Origin: Septoria linicola
Taxonomy: Eukaryota > Ascomycota > Dothideomycetes > Mycosphaerellales > Mycosphaerellaceae
Assembly: GCA_024114885.1 (NCBI GenBank)
Contig: CP099419.1
Span: forward strand, 496,001-560,000
DNA length: 64,000 nucleotides
Reading direction: 5' to 3'
Every line of letters begins with the position of its first letter. The stretch's first letter is position 1. This document shows, piece by piece, positions 32,503 through 43,490 of the stretch. Under the pieces are notes generated by a model, which worked only from the letters and a program-made list of their open reading frames with translations, did not search any database and had not been told where the DNA came from. Made by a program: the position numbers and the translations under genes.

Positions 32503-35168
32503 TCTCGGAGCGGGAGCAAAAATGTCTCGCACGGATGTTTCTGATAGCTGTGTGCTCGTTCGGCTGGCTGGTGTGATTTGATGAGCGGAGCGATAGTGAG
32601 CTGATGTGGCACAAGATTTATTTCGACTTTCTTTCTTTCTCTCGGACCTTGCGGGGCACCTCCATCATCCACTTCTCGCGCTCACTTTGTTGCGCTGCTG
32701 CTCATTCCTAGTGCAGCAAGGATCGAATGAGCGTAGTGTTTTCGACCGGCTATCAATGCTATGCTTTGTTGGTTCAAGCAGGTGAATGAATCGACGACTT
32801 GCGATAAAGCACATCATACACGTGTTTGCGTGGCATGTCGTCTAGCGGGAACGACACTCCATGATTGGCAGGGACCACTACCAATACAGTTCACTATCCG
32901 AACTGGCGGGTGTGTGTGCTGCACAATGTCGCTTCCGTCTCAACAGCTGCGTTCAGCGGATGTGACTGCTGCGGACGGGGAACAGGAGTAGAAGCTGGAT
33001 ATTGTCATCAATATACTACGTATCGTTCCAAATCGACGACCAGGTTGTTGTTCCAGAAAAGGTCTCTGCAGCAAAAAGTGTCCGCTGATAGGCGTGTGGG
33101 GTGGACTTCGGCGGCGGCAACTTGCTCAGCAACAGCTCAGAATCCACATCTGGTATGCCGGTTGAGGCACGATAAAGCTCTCAACAGCATCGCCAACAGA
33201 AAGCCATGTCTGCGTTACATGCTGACCTCTCGTGTCAGAAGCCAGGCTGTGCACCGACGGTGACAGCTTGACAACAAAGAACATGTACGGCACGAGTCAA
33301 TCCGTCACAAACATGTCAAAGCATAGGACATCTGCAGACGCTGTTGTACGACTGAGAATAGTGACAGTCGCACAACAGCGTGGAGCCGATGTGCCACACA
33401 GGTGCACGATCTCAGTATCATTGGAGAGGCGGCAACGGACAGGCCGCACCTTTGTCAATGCGAATCACGGCCTGGCACACATATCCGTGGCGACGTCTCG
33501 ACACTTCCGCCTGATATGGCGCAAGACATGTGTGGGCAACCGTGATGAGACGACTGGCGACCTGGTCGTGAGGTGCTCGCCGGTGCGACATGGTCATATA
33601 TCGGATATGGATGAGCGATCGGATGGTTCGTTGGGCAGCAATCGTGATTGTCATGCAGTCTGCCAGTCACTTTTGCATGTGCTCACTGCTGTAGCGAGCG
33701 TCTGCCATTGGCCTGGGAGGTGTCTGCCCATGCAGTCTGATAGTACATCGACCTGTCGACTTCGTCCGCTAGAGATGCTGACGCCTGCATCAGGGTAAAC
33801 GAGACCTGAAATCGTGAGCACCGAGAGGCTATGCTGTTGAGGAAGGAAACAAAGATGAAGTCGAAGAGAGAGGGAGGGACTGCCTGGTCAGGCGGTGAAC
33901 GCGTGGGCGGCGACTCGTGATGCGTTCAAGCGAGACTTGGCAAGATCTCCTGCCAGCAACAACCAGAGGCTGGACGTCTCCCTCAACGAACGTACAATGA
34001 ACCAAAGCATCACAAATCGGACACGAGCTCATCGTGCCATCACGCTCACAGTTTGTGTCATCGAGTGTCGCCATTCCAAGTGAAGCGGCTTCATCATCAT
34101 CCAAGCAAGCAAAGACTGTTACACGTCACGGCTTCTCTTGACCTCTGCTGCCGGGCCTCCTTCAAGCACCTCATCAAGATACCACAATGCGGCGGAGCTC
34201 TTCTCCGAGGACATCTCAAGCTTGTCTCCTAGGTCTTACTGGAAACCCGGTTGACGCTCAAGAGCACAGTCTTGTTGCTCTTGGCACTTTGATCCACCTT
34301 TGAGCTCGATGACTTGCAGATTTCTAGGCATACGCACATACATGGGAAGAGCACGAGCAGATTCCCCTACAAGACGCTTGACTCTATTGCTATAGCTGCA
34401 GATGTTGCTATATTCAGCAGCGGCATAGCAAGCTCGTGTTCTGATGGTGTTCGATCCGCTATTCCACGGAAGCTCTCGAGACTTCCAGCCAACGACACAG
34501 CATGTACCTGATAGCACGCAATGGAGGCGATCTCTTGCAATGATAATCATGAGCCTCGATCATAGCTGCGGAGATTACTATGATCGGAGCAGACGGCGCA
34601 GAAATGTTCCACTGTTTTAGGCTGAAGCTGCAGCTCAGAAGAAGATGTTGGTTGTAAGCCTCGAGCTTCACGCAGGCCAAGAAACTCCCGTAACAAGGCC
34701 GCCTCAAGATCCTATGATCACTGTCTGCCCACATCGCAGCTACAAGAAAGAGTGTCAGTTCTGGGCAATACACTACGGATCGGTCCATCTGCAGCATGTT
34801 GTGGCAACTGCTATGAACAGATCCCACAGATCCCATGCTACCATTTTGGGCAAGAATGACGATCTCATACACTCAACAGTAATCCTACGACATTGTCCAA
34901 GATGGCAGAGATTCGCTTGAACGTCTACGTATCCACAGAATCGATCGGGCTTGGCGTTACCTTACAGCACGAAGGGAGCTTTATGTGCCGCACGGCCTGC
35001 CATCTTGCATTCGCAGCTTCATGCCATGGTCTTGGATGACAGCAGAGCCTCGTATCGACGCGATGAACGCAATCATCGCCCAGAACGACCGCAGTGTTTG
35101 ATCATATATCAATGTTTCTCTTGCATCCTCACTTCCTGAACGATCAGCATTACTAGCACATTCTCATC
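32503..35168. other. Gene-poor 2.7-kb stretch
   Basis: Balanced base composition without RIP signature. The longest frame (33232-33798, plus) has no recognisable domain, no homopolymeric or amphipathic pattern, and is matched by overlapping frames on the other strand. A TATA-like CATATATCAATG at about 35,104 lies 60 bp before the next gene and may belong to its promoter. I can support no gene here. A multi-exon gene with short exons cannot be excluded. Confidence 0.4.
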
Positions 35169-36313
35169 ATGAAGCACAACAACGCAGCAACGATCCTCGC
35201 ACTCAGCGCAGTCGCCGCTGCTCTGCCGGCAGCACCAGCGGCTGCTGGTCTCCGCCGTCGCTACGACTATGGCAATGTAGATTGGGTATGATGTTGGCCC
35301 TTCGATGTCGAGTCCGGTTTGTGCTCTAGCTGACGTACTTCTGTCGCCAGTCAAAAGTAGACTACTCTGATGTAGACCACTCAAAGGTCGACTGGAACAA
35401 GGTACATCATACATCGTCGTCGGAAGTCTCGCGAGCTCATTCTTCATCAGGTTGACTACAGCGATGTCGACTACGACAAGGTTGACTGGAACAAGGTCGA
35501 CTACTCGAAAGTGGATTGGTTACGAGGACTCCACACCACTGGGAAACATTGGGAAATGCTGATCATCTGTCCAGGACAAGGTCAACTATGGTGGCAAGAA
35601 GGACGGGCACAAGCCGCAGCCTCCGCCCGAACACAAGCCTGAACCTCCTGTGAAGAAGCCTGAGCCAAAGCCAGAGCCTCCTGTGAAGAAGCCGGAGCCA
35701 AAGCCCGAGCCTCCTGTGAAGAAGCCTGAGCCAAATCCAGAGCCTCCCGTAAAGAAGCCTGCGCCGAAGCTAGAACCTCCTGTCAAGAAGCCCAAGCCAA
35801 AGCCAGAGCCTCCTGTGAAGAAGCCCAAACCAAAGCCAGAGCCTCCCGTAAAGAAGCCTGAGCCGAAGCCAGAGCCTCTTGCGAAGAAGCCTGAGCACAA
35901 GCCCGAGCCGCCTAAATACGAGCGTGCGTTGCCCTGATCTGAATAATCTGTTCGAAGCCCTTTAGTCAAGAAGCACTTAGACTGACTTTCCATCTCACAG
36001 CACCAAAGAAGCCCGAGCCAAAGCCCAGGCCACCAAAATACCAGCCTCCCAAGCAAGAACATAAACCTGCACCTCCAAAATACGAACCTGTGTCGACTCA
36101 ACCCTCTGCTTACCAATTGAAAATATCTAGCTAACCTCAAACCTCACAGCACCGAAAAAGGACGAATACAAGCCCGTCCAGCCTCCCAAGCACGAATACG
36201 TCCCCGCGCACCCACCCAAGAAAGAGCACGAGCCTAGCAAGCCAAAGTACGACGATGGAAGCTACAAGCCTTATGAGCCGAAGAAGGACAAGTACAAGAA
36301 GAAGGATTATTAG
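35169..36313 (+). CDS. Secreted VDY/VDW- and KPEPP-repeat protein (about 282 aa, five introns)
   Basis: The best model is 35169-35285, 35351-35401, 35451-35510, 35575-35923, 36001-36089 and 36131-36313. Residues 1-26 form a signal peptide (a basic MKHNN start, then an Ala/Leu core ending AAPAAAG). A short array of V-D-[YW] units follows (SKVDYSDVDHSKVDWNKVDY style) across exons 1-3. Exon 4 encodes about nine PEPPVKKPEPK-type units, highly basic and proline-rich. The last exons give PPKYEP/KKDEYKP-type units and a Lys/Tyr-rich end (KKKDY). It is probably an extracellular or cell-wall-associated, intrinsically disordered protein, and function is unknown. The donors of introns 3 and 5 are awkward: the sequence-natural joins are not GT, and the GT sites used here drop or add a few residues. 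Confidence 0.7.
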
Positions 36314-37939
36314 ATCTGCTCGGCCCTTCACTACTATGAGGTGGTAGGGAAGGATGATCTGGGGGAATAGAGACTACGCGAAACATTCTTTTAACGATGA
36401 CATGATATGATACATGAAGTGCTTGAATAAGTACGAGGACGAGGTAGTAGATACCCTCGATGTAGAATAATGAATTGAGCTGCTTTGGCTCATAACTTCA
36501 GCTTTCCTTTTCTGTTCAGTTTGTCATCGACTTCACATTGATGCGCTGCTTTTGCCGCTATGATTAATCGCGCCTCCGTGCGAAGCACATCTCAGAAACC
36601 CATTCGCAGTTCTATGCATCCCATACCGACGCCTGTTTCGGGCCTGCGCATCTACTGCAGCGGCGCTGCCGCTCAAGTGTGCTCAATATGCCGCACGCTC
36701 ACGCAGGCATCGGCCACTGGGCGCCTTCAACTCAGCAATGGGATGCATCTTTTCGCGCATCACCTTCGTCCATCATCATCGGCACGCTTGCCAGACCATC
36801 ACTGCTGCTGGCTACCGCTGTGCCGCTTGCTAAGCACGATAGTATAGGTGCCTTGAGTTTCAGCCCACGTTCCTATCCCTCATCGACACCATACGTAAGC
36901 ATCGTGCAAGTCATACAGCTTCCGAGATATCTGAAACGCGACGTAGGTGACGCAAAGCACGATGTCTGCTCGCTGCACCGCATCAGAATAAGTTGAATCG
37001 TATGCAGCTGATAGTTATGCGTGAATTGTTGCCATCGCCGTAGCATACCTAGACGGAGATCATGTCTGTATGATATATGCTTGCTCGACACATATCCCGC
37101 GAGCATGCTTACTCACACCTTCCGGCCAGCAATGATATCAGCGCGGACGAGATAACGCTGTGGCTGAGCAGACACAGCGTAAGCAAAGCCATCGGCGAAC
37201 ATAAAGACTCACAGACATGCACAGTGAAGCTTCGGTTGAGGTTTTAATAATTATACAATTTTCTGAATGAAAGCACTCACGCTTGTAGAACTTACAAGTC
37301 TCCGGTCAAGCTAGCTAGTCGTTGACACTCGCAATCATTGCAAGCGGCATCATGACAGCAGCAGCAGCATACATGTGCAGGCAAACGCGAGCACTATGTT
37401 GCGAAAGCCAGGTCCTGTAGTCCGTCGTAGAAAGGAAAGTGTCCTGTGCATAAGGTCCCTGTGCGTAAGCCGCATACCTTACGCGTTTGGTCGCGCTGTT
37501 GTCCCCAGTTGGTGCTGTGTCGTTGTGCACCCGAATACTGCGCCGGCAAAGTCACCAGCGCTCTCCTTGTCAGTAACAGCCATGTGAACGCAAGCACACT
37601 TAGCTGATCATGCCCGACTTCCCCTTGTCTTCTCCCCCTGTTCTGGAGTGCTGCTCTCTGCTGGGTGTTGCATCTTCCTCAGCTCGCTCAGGATATCAGT
37701 ATTCAAGCACCAAGTCGGCGTGTGTCGTGACATTCAAGATCAGGACTTAGCTTGCTGCTCAAGACTTGGATCCCAACGCTTGAAGAGTCCGTGGGACCCT
37801 CCGTGTAGACCTTCAGCGCGGTCATATCCGATCGTTTTGGGGTCGCTCGTACCCGATGGCCTTAACAGATAGTCGGAGTACCGCTCGACCCTAGTGACTT
37901 CCTTGCTGCCGGCAGAGTCGAATGTTCCTGAGACGACGG
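36314..37939. other. Intergenic 1.6 kb, nothing recognised
   Basis: The gap lies between the ends of two convergent genes. Several 60-105-codon frames overlap on both strands and none has domain features. No RNA gene found by eye. Confidence 0.35.
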
Positions 37940-39378
37940 CTATGATTCAACAGGTCCGGTGGCGCTGTCACTGGCGGCACCGGTCGTCATCAAGCTTGTA
38001 GTGTTGATGATGTATCGAGCCGCGCGGGCACGCTTCTCCTCGTAAGCGTTCACGCGGTCGCTGAGCTTCATGTGCTCTCCACCCTTACTGGAGGACTTTT
38101 GCTTTGCGTTGGTCGATGGCTGAGGTGTGAATGATTGAGGTGGAGCGACTGCGGCAGCGACGGCTGGCAGTGATGAAGATGGCGCCTGCTGATCCTGCGA
38201 AGCGGCAAACGACGACAGGAACTCTTCAGCTTTGGCAGCGGCTTGAGCCTTGCTTGCCTGCTCGTCTTCCACGGCGTTGACGGCTGTGATAGAATTAGCA
38301 TGTGTCAGGTCGATTGTTGTCGCGCGGAACCAGTCGAGCTATAGGCATGACTGGGGTGTTGAGAAGACTTACATTTGGCCCCTGTGCTCATTGGCGGAGC
38401 GGGCAGACCGTGACCGTTGAAGTGTCCTGGATGCTGTGGAAGGCCTGGTGGTCGGCCGAGTGGCGCTGATGGAAGCCCTGGCAGCGAGTGCTGTGGACGT
38501 TGACCTCCGCCGAACGGAGAGCTGGACAAATACCCGTTGTTGACACCGTTGTGCATTGGCGGTGGTGGAGTGTAATGGTTGATGAATGGAGGTGGCTGTG
38601 GAGGGTAGTTGACGGGCGAGCTCGACTGTGGGTGAGCGTACGCGCCAGGACCACCATTGACGAATGCTGGTAGCTGTGGGATTGGCGAGGCATTGACTGG
38701 AAAGCCGGGCGATGGGAAGGTGGGAAATGCGCCAGTCGGAGCTGGAAATGATGGTGGTGGGATCACTTCAGCAGGAGCAGCAGCAGCGGTGCCATTGATG
38801 GGAGTGACGCTTGCTGGCGGAGTGGCGGCAGCAGTGGGAATAGGGAGACCGGCAGCTTCGGCTTCCTTTGCGGCCTTCCTCTGAGCAGCCATGGCCGCCA
38901 GGCGAGCCTTGAGTGAATCCTTCTCGTCTTCCATCCGACGACGCTTGGGCTTTTGTGCCTCCTCTGGAGGAACCTCACCTGGAAGTGGATTGCCGGTAGC
39001 GATACGGTGGTCGCGCGCCTTCTTGTGGTAGTACTGCATAACACTCGCAGTGCGAGCCTGCTTGAACGACTCTGGCACGCCCACCTCAGCGAAGATCTCG
39101 ACGCTGGGATCACGACGACCGTCCATTGCGTTAGGGACTTCGAGCAACTCTTCCTTGTGCACCTGTTGCATGTGAACTTTCAGGCCGCCGGCAGTGCCGA
39201 GACGGCGATTGCAGTTGCCGACCTGACAGTGAAAGTGCTTTGCTTTCTGGTGGTCGACGAGGACTTTCTGGTCGTCAAAGTCGCGGTCGCAGTAGTAACA
39301 CACCGGACGCGAGAGCACTTGCTCGAGTGACTCGCCCTTCTCGGCCTTGCGCTTTTTGTTGTCCTTGTCCGTGCTCAT
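37940..39378 (-). CDS. BuGZ/ZNF207-like two-finger protein (449 aa, one intron)
   Basis: The exons are 39378-38373 and 38283-37940 on the minus strand, with an 89-bp intron (GTAAGT...CAG). The N-terminus carries paired C2H2 fingers. Finger 1 has C27-x2-C30 and H43-x4-H48, directly followed by finger 2 with C51-x4-C56 and H69-x4-H74. The motif VPNAMDGRRDPSVEIF at 81-96 and GVPE soon after match the conserved block following the fingers in BuGZ/ZNF207 proteins, which bind Bub3 and microtubules and act in splicing and spindle assembly in animals. The rest is Pro/Ala/Gly-rich and disordered, ending in a conserved-looking helical tail (KLSDRVNAYEEKRARAARYI). I see no clear Bub3-binding GLEBS motif. 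An upstream in-frame extension to 39672 exists, but the ATG at 39378 directly precedes the family's N-terminal KKRK stretch. Confidence 0.8.
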
Positions 39379-41104
39379 CGTGACGGCGACGACGGCGACA
39401 GCAACAAGTAGCTGTCGACGGGCTTGGGTTGAAGAGGTGTTGTGGCCGCTTCGTTGCGTGTTGTTGGTGGTGGTGGTGGAAGTCAAGTTCGAGTGTCGAG
39501 GAGCTGCGAAAGACGGAGGCTGACAGCACGAACGCGTGGAGCCGCTTCGGCAGTCTCCGCCGTTCACTTTATTCATCACTTGGCAACGACTCACTGTGAT
39601 CCTTCCCCCTATGCTGTGCAGGCTCATGGAGCGACGGTATGCTGTCAGAGTGCCAGTGCTCATTGCAGGCATCGATCAATCATGTTGATGATCGATCGCA
39701 TTCGATGATATAACAGCTAGCCATCTTCGTCTCCTGTCTGCTTGGAACCGTCGCGTATGACAGAGCCGCAGGGAGCAGCACTGAGACCACAACATCCAAT
39801 CCATGATCAAGCCTTACTCTGCTTAGCATTTGTTGTGCACCTGGCTCCATTTACAGAGCCACGATCTCAAGAAACTCTTGCTACCGTCCCGACCCCTGGC
39901 CACATTAGATGTGCGCCGCGACCCTCCTCAAACATCCTCGCCAAACGCCCTCTATCCAGCTCAACGCTGTGCTATCAGCTCGATGCCCTGCAAAGCAGCG
40001 TGCGGTGTGCAGCTTGTGTATGACGAACGGGAGATCGCTACCGCAACGATAATGATTCGAGCAGCATGAAGAGTCGACAGACGGACAGTAGCAGATCTGG
40101 CGCATCATGAGTCGAGGATGCTAGGCAGTACTACAACATGCCCGTCGATGGCTCCTCTGTATGTCCACACAAAAGCGGATCAAGACGAAGGTTACGTCGG
40201 ATACCCATAGACATATGTGGACAGCGAAGCAGCGTGCGAATGAGACGGTATCAGAATGGAACAGCATGGCAAGGATATCGTACTGTTCACGCAGAGACAT
40301 GCACGACAGATGTTCTATCAATCAAGCATACAGCTACTGCTGTTTAGCTAGCATAGCCAGTGCTGCACAATATAGAGCATGACTGTGTACACCTCGTAGA
40401 AAGCAGAATATCTGTAAAACCTCTGTCGACTCTACGACCGGAGACAGTGTACATGCCTACCTAACACAACAGCCTAGCACAACAGCCTGTACCTCCCATC
40501 AACCTATCATATCTCTCCCCCTGCTTCCGCATCACACAAATCGCGTCATACAACCACGCCATCTCAAAGTGCCCCCACGGACTTGAATCCGGATCCGGCG
40601 GAGGATCTCTCGAGAGGCCGCCTACAACAGACATGCACTAGCGTCCAGCGATATTCCTCCCATCCGAAGCTCGATGCCGATCTGGTGCTGTACGGTGCAT
40701 CCTTCGAAGAACTCTTTCGAAGCTCTTGTCATACTTGCTTGTTCCTTCTCACAAGCACTTCTATACAACATTGATAACATTATTATTATTTGTCTTTTCG
40801 GCTCTGGCGAGTTGAGGCATCGACGACAGCATCACCATGAACGACAACACCAGCACAACAAGTACGCGCATACAGCTCGCCGCCAGCATGACTTCTCCAG
40901 CGCGACTTCCATGAGATCTGCACGATCAAGGTATACATAGTAAGCTTGTTGCATGAGCCGGTGCTTGGTCTTTTTCTTCTTTTCTCTTCTCCGCGACCTG
41001 ACTCTGCATCAATCCGCATTTTGTGCGCGCTGTTGCACAGGAAGTGGAAGAGGACGAGAAGAAGAGACCTCGCTGAGATCATACGGCTGAACTTGATCTA
41101 GACA
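39379..41104. other. Intergenic 1.7 kb between divergent genes
   Basis: It lies upstream of both the BuGZ-like gene and the permease relic. Many short frames, none with supportable content. Not AT-rich and without RIP bias. Confidence 0.35.
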
Positions 41105-41167
41105 ATGCTAGCGCAGAAGAATCATGCTACTTTCCCCGAAGACGTGTGTTTGTGGGATTGCTGACTT

Positions 41168-42802
41168 GTGGTAGATCGGAACGCTCCCAGCAGCGATGTT
41201 GAGAAGCAGCATGGCCTAATCTCTGCTGAAAATGGCAGTAGTCCTTCGCCGCCTATAGAAGATGCGCAGCAGCAGTCTTCTCCGCCTGATGGAAGGGTGA
41301 AAGGATTGCTGAAGACCTTCGAGCGCACGCTGCTACGCTACAATATCGAGGCGCGAGGTGTCCAGCGAGTCTTACCCGAAGACAGACACGACCTTTCCCG
41401 GCTCGGCTTCACGCAAATCATGCTGCTGTGGATCAGTATCAACCTCGAAGCTGTTGTCATCGCACTCGGATTCCTAGGACCGATCGTCTACTACTTGCCT
41501 TTCATGGATAGCTGTCTGCTTGGCGTCTTCGGCTCGATAGTGGGTGCCACACCTGTTGCGTACATTGCCACTTTTGGACCGAGATCTGGCAATCGGACCA
41601 TGATTCTGACGAGGTTCATCACCGGATGGTACCCGAGCAAGTTGATCGTGGTGCTCACGCTCATCATCTTCATGGGCTACATCCTCATTGATGCTGTGGT
41701 GGGCGGACAGATTTTGAGTGCAGTGGCGGACGGAAGACTGAGCGTCATCGTGGGCATTGTGATTGTCTGTGCAATTACTTGGGTCGTATCGACCTTTGGC
41801 TACAGTGTCTTCCACATTTAAGAGAGATATGCCTGGCTTCCACAGCTGGTAGTCCTTTCGATCCTCTCTGGTGTGGCTGGACAGAACTTCGACCTCTACG
41901 GTAACCCTTCCGCCGGCCTCTCGAGCAATGTCATAGCAGGGAATAGGCTGAGCTTCTTCAGCTTGTGCCTCGCTGCGCAGATCACGTACGCGCAAGGCGC
42001 CGCCGACTTCTTCGTGTACTATCCTGTCAACGCTTCGAGGACGAAGGTTTTCATCTCAACTCTTGCAGGCCTGACGCTTTCTTCCACCTTCGCTCTGGTC
42101 GTTGGCATTGGCCTCGGATCTGGAACTTTCACAAATCCTGACTGGGCTGCAGCGTACGAAGTATCTCAAGGCGCTCTCATCGTGGAAGCCTTTAAGCCGC
42201 TTGGCTCGTTTGGCTCTTTCTGCAGTGTTATTGTTGCGCTGAGTCTGATTGGCAACATGGTCGCGCCAACCTACGCTTCGGGCATCGACTTCCAGGCGCT
42301 TGGCCATATGTGGGAGAACGTGCCGCGTATCTTCTGGAACACACTTGCGCTGGTCATTCCTATGATATGTGCGATTACTGGACGAGGTCACCTCGCAGAG
42401 ATCTTCACCAACTTTCTGGCTTTGATGGGCTACTGGGTCAGCATCTGGATTGCCATCTTTTTGGAAGAGCATCTTATCTTTCGCAAGTGGCTAGGCCGTG
42501 GCTGGAAGTGGGAGGATTGGAACGATCGCACGAGATTGCCACTGGGCGTTGCTGCGCTCATTGCGTTTATTGTTGGCTGGGTTGGATCTATCTTGTGCAT
42601 GGCGCAAGTCTGGTGAGTGTCGGCGTTCGTACCCCCAGTACTCCAGAACCTTCGCTAATCGATCTTCGTTAGGTATGTCGGACCACTAGCCGCCTTGATC
42701 TCTGAGTACGGAGGTGATATGGGCAACTACGTAGGCTTTGCTTGGGCTGGTCTGGTGTACCCACCATTGCGATGGCTGGAGTTGAAGAAGTTTGGCCGAT
42801 AG
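41168..42802 (+). pseudogene. NCS1 cytosine-purine permease (FcyB/Fcy2-like) with an internal stop
   Basis: The body encodes a 12-helix purine-cytosine permease, a proton symporter of the plasma membrane. Readable pieces include YNIEARGVQRV, LWISINLEAVVIALGFLGP, GPRSGNRTMILTRF, and AAQITYAQGAADFFVYYPVN. A 60-bp intron (42613-42672, GTGAGT...TAG) leads to the last exon, YVGPLAALISEYGGDMGNYV, ending at a TAG at 42800. One TAA at 41819-41821 interrupts an otherwise open frame, exactly where relatives have the Tyr of the [HY]-Y-E-R-Y-A-W motif. No frameshift accompanies it. No in-frame ATG leads the frame: upstream of position 41168 is a TGA, and the ATG at 41105 is cut off by it, so the first exon is missing or decayed. 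Most likely a recent pseudogene. Sequencing error or readthrough are alternatives. Confidence 0.8.
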
Positions 42803-43490
42803 TGGTCATGCGAGAGGAAGTAGGAGAGATCAGCGGAGGCTGGCATTGGTTGCACAGTACAGAATGCCAGTCTTGGTCAAGATGGATGTGGTGGCTCGCA
42901 AGGGCAGATGTGAGACGAGCTCAGCTGAACATAGGTGGTGTATTCGCAGTATCAGACGAGCGATACGGAAACGGCTTCGACTCTTCGCAGCCAGGTTCAG
43001 GCCGTATCTCACCGTAGTCAAATGGTGATGGAAAAGGTGATCGTCTCTGTGCGCAGATCGGTAGTGCATTGTCCTTTCCGTAGCACGTGGAATCGCGATA
43101 TAATCGCCAGATCGTCGAAGCAGATGCCACCAGCGTCCGAAGAGCGTTTATTTCACGTCGTATGTATGCAGATCTGACATATGCATGCTGCAAGGTAGGT
43201 GACGGTATGTTTCAGCTTAGGGAACAAGGACGGAACTATGCCAAACGTTCTTAACAATCCCGCATGTTTAGCAACGCTTGGCTGAAAGCAAATCGTCGCG
43301 TTTTCACTTGCCCGTGGCAGCATTTCCGACGCAAATCTCGACTTAATCATCACGGCCAAAGACGCTCTTCGCACACGCGTGGTCGACCGCGCGAACGGCA
43401 TTGCGATGTATGTAATGATAGCATGGATGGCATCATGTCTTGCCCAATGCCTGCTAATATTCACTTGCAGCTCATCAGACAGTCGCGACG
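42803..43490. other. Intergenic, nothing recognised
   Basis: 0.7 kb between the permease relic and the next gene on the same strand. A pyrimidine/TTGCAG context at 43,461-43,470 hints at an intron in the 5' leader of the downstream gene. Confidence 0.35.

Noticed and set aside
33232..33798. 188-codon plus-strand frame
   Set aside because: No domain, no promoter context and overlapping frames on the other strand; composition looks random.
35586..36140. Long minus-strand frame of Gly-Phe-Ser repeats (GSGFGSGFFTGG type)
   Set aside because: It is the antisense of the KPEPPVKK repeat exon; a periodic coding repeat leaves periodic open frames on the other strand. The plus strand has the signal peptide and introns.
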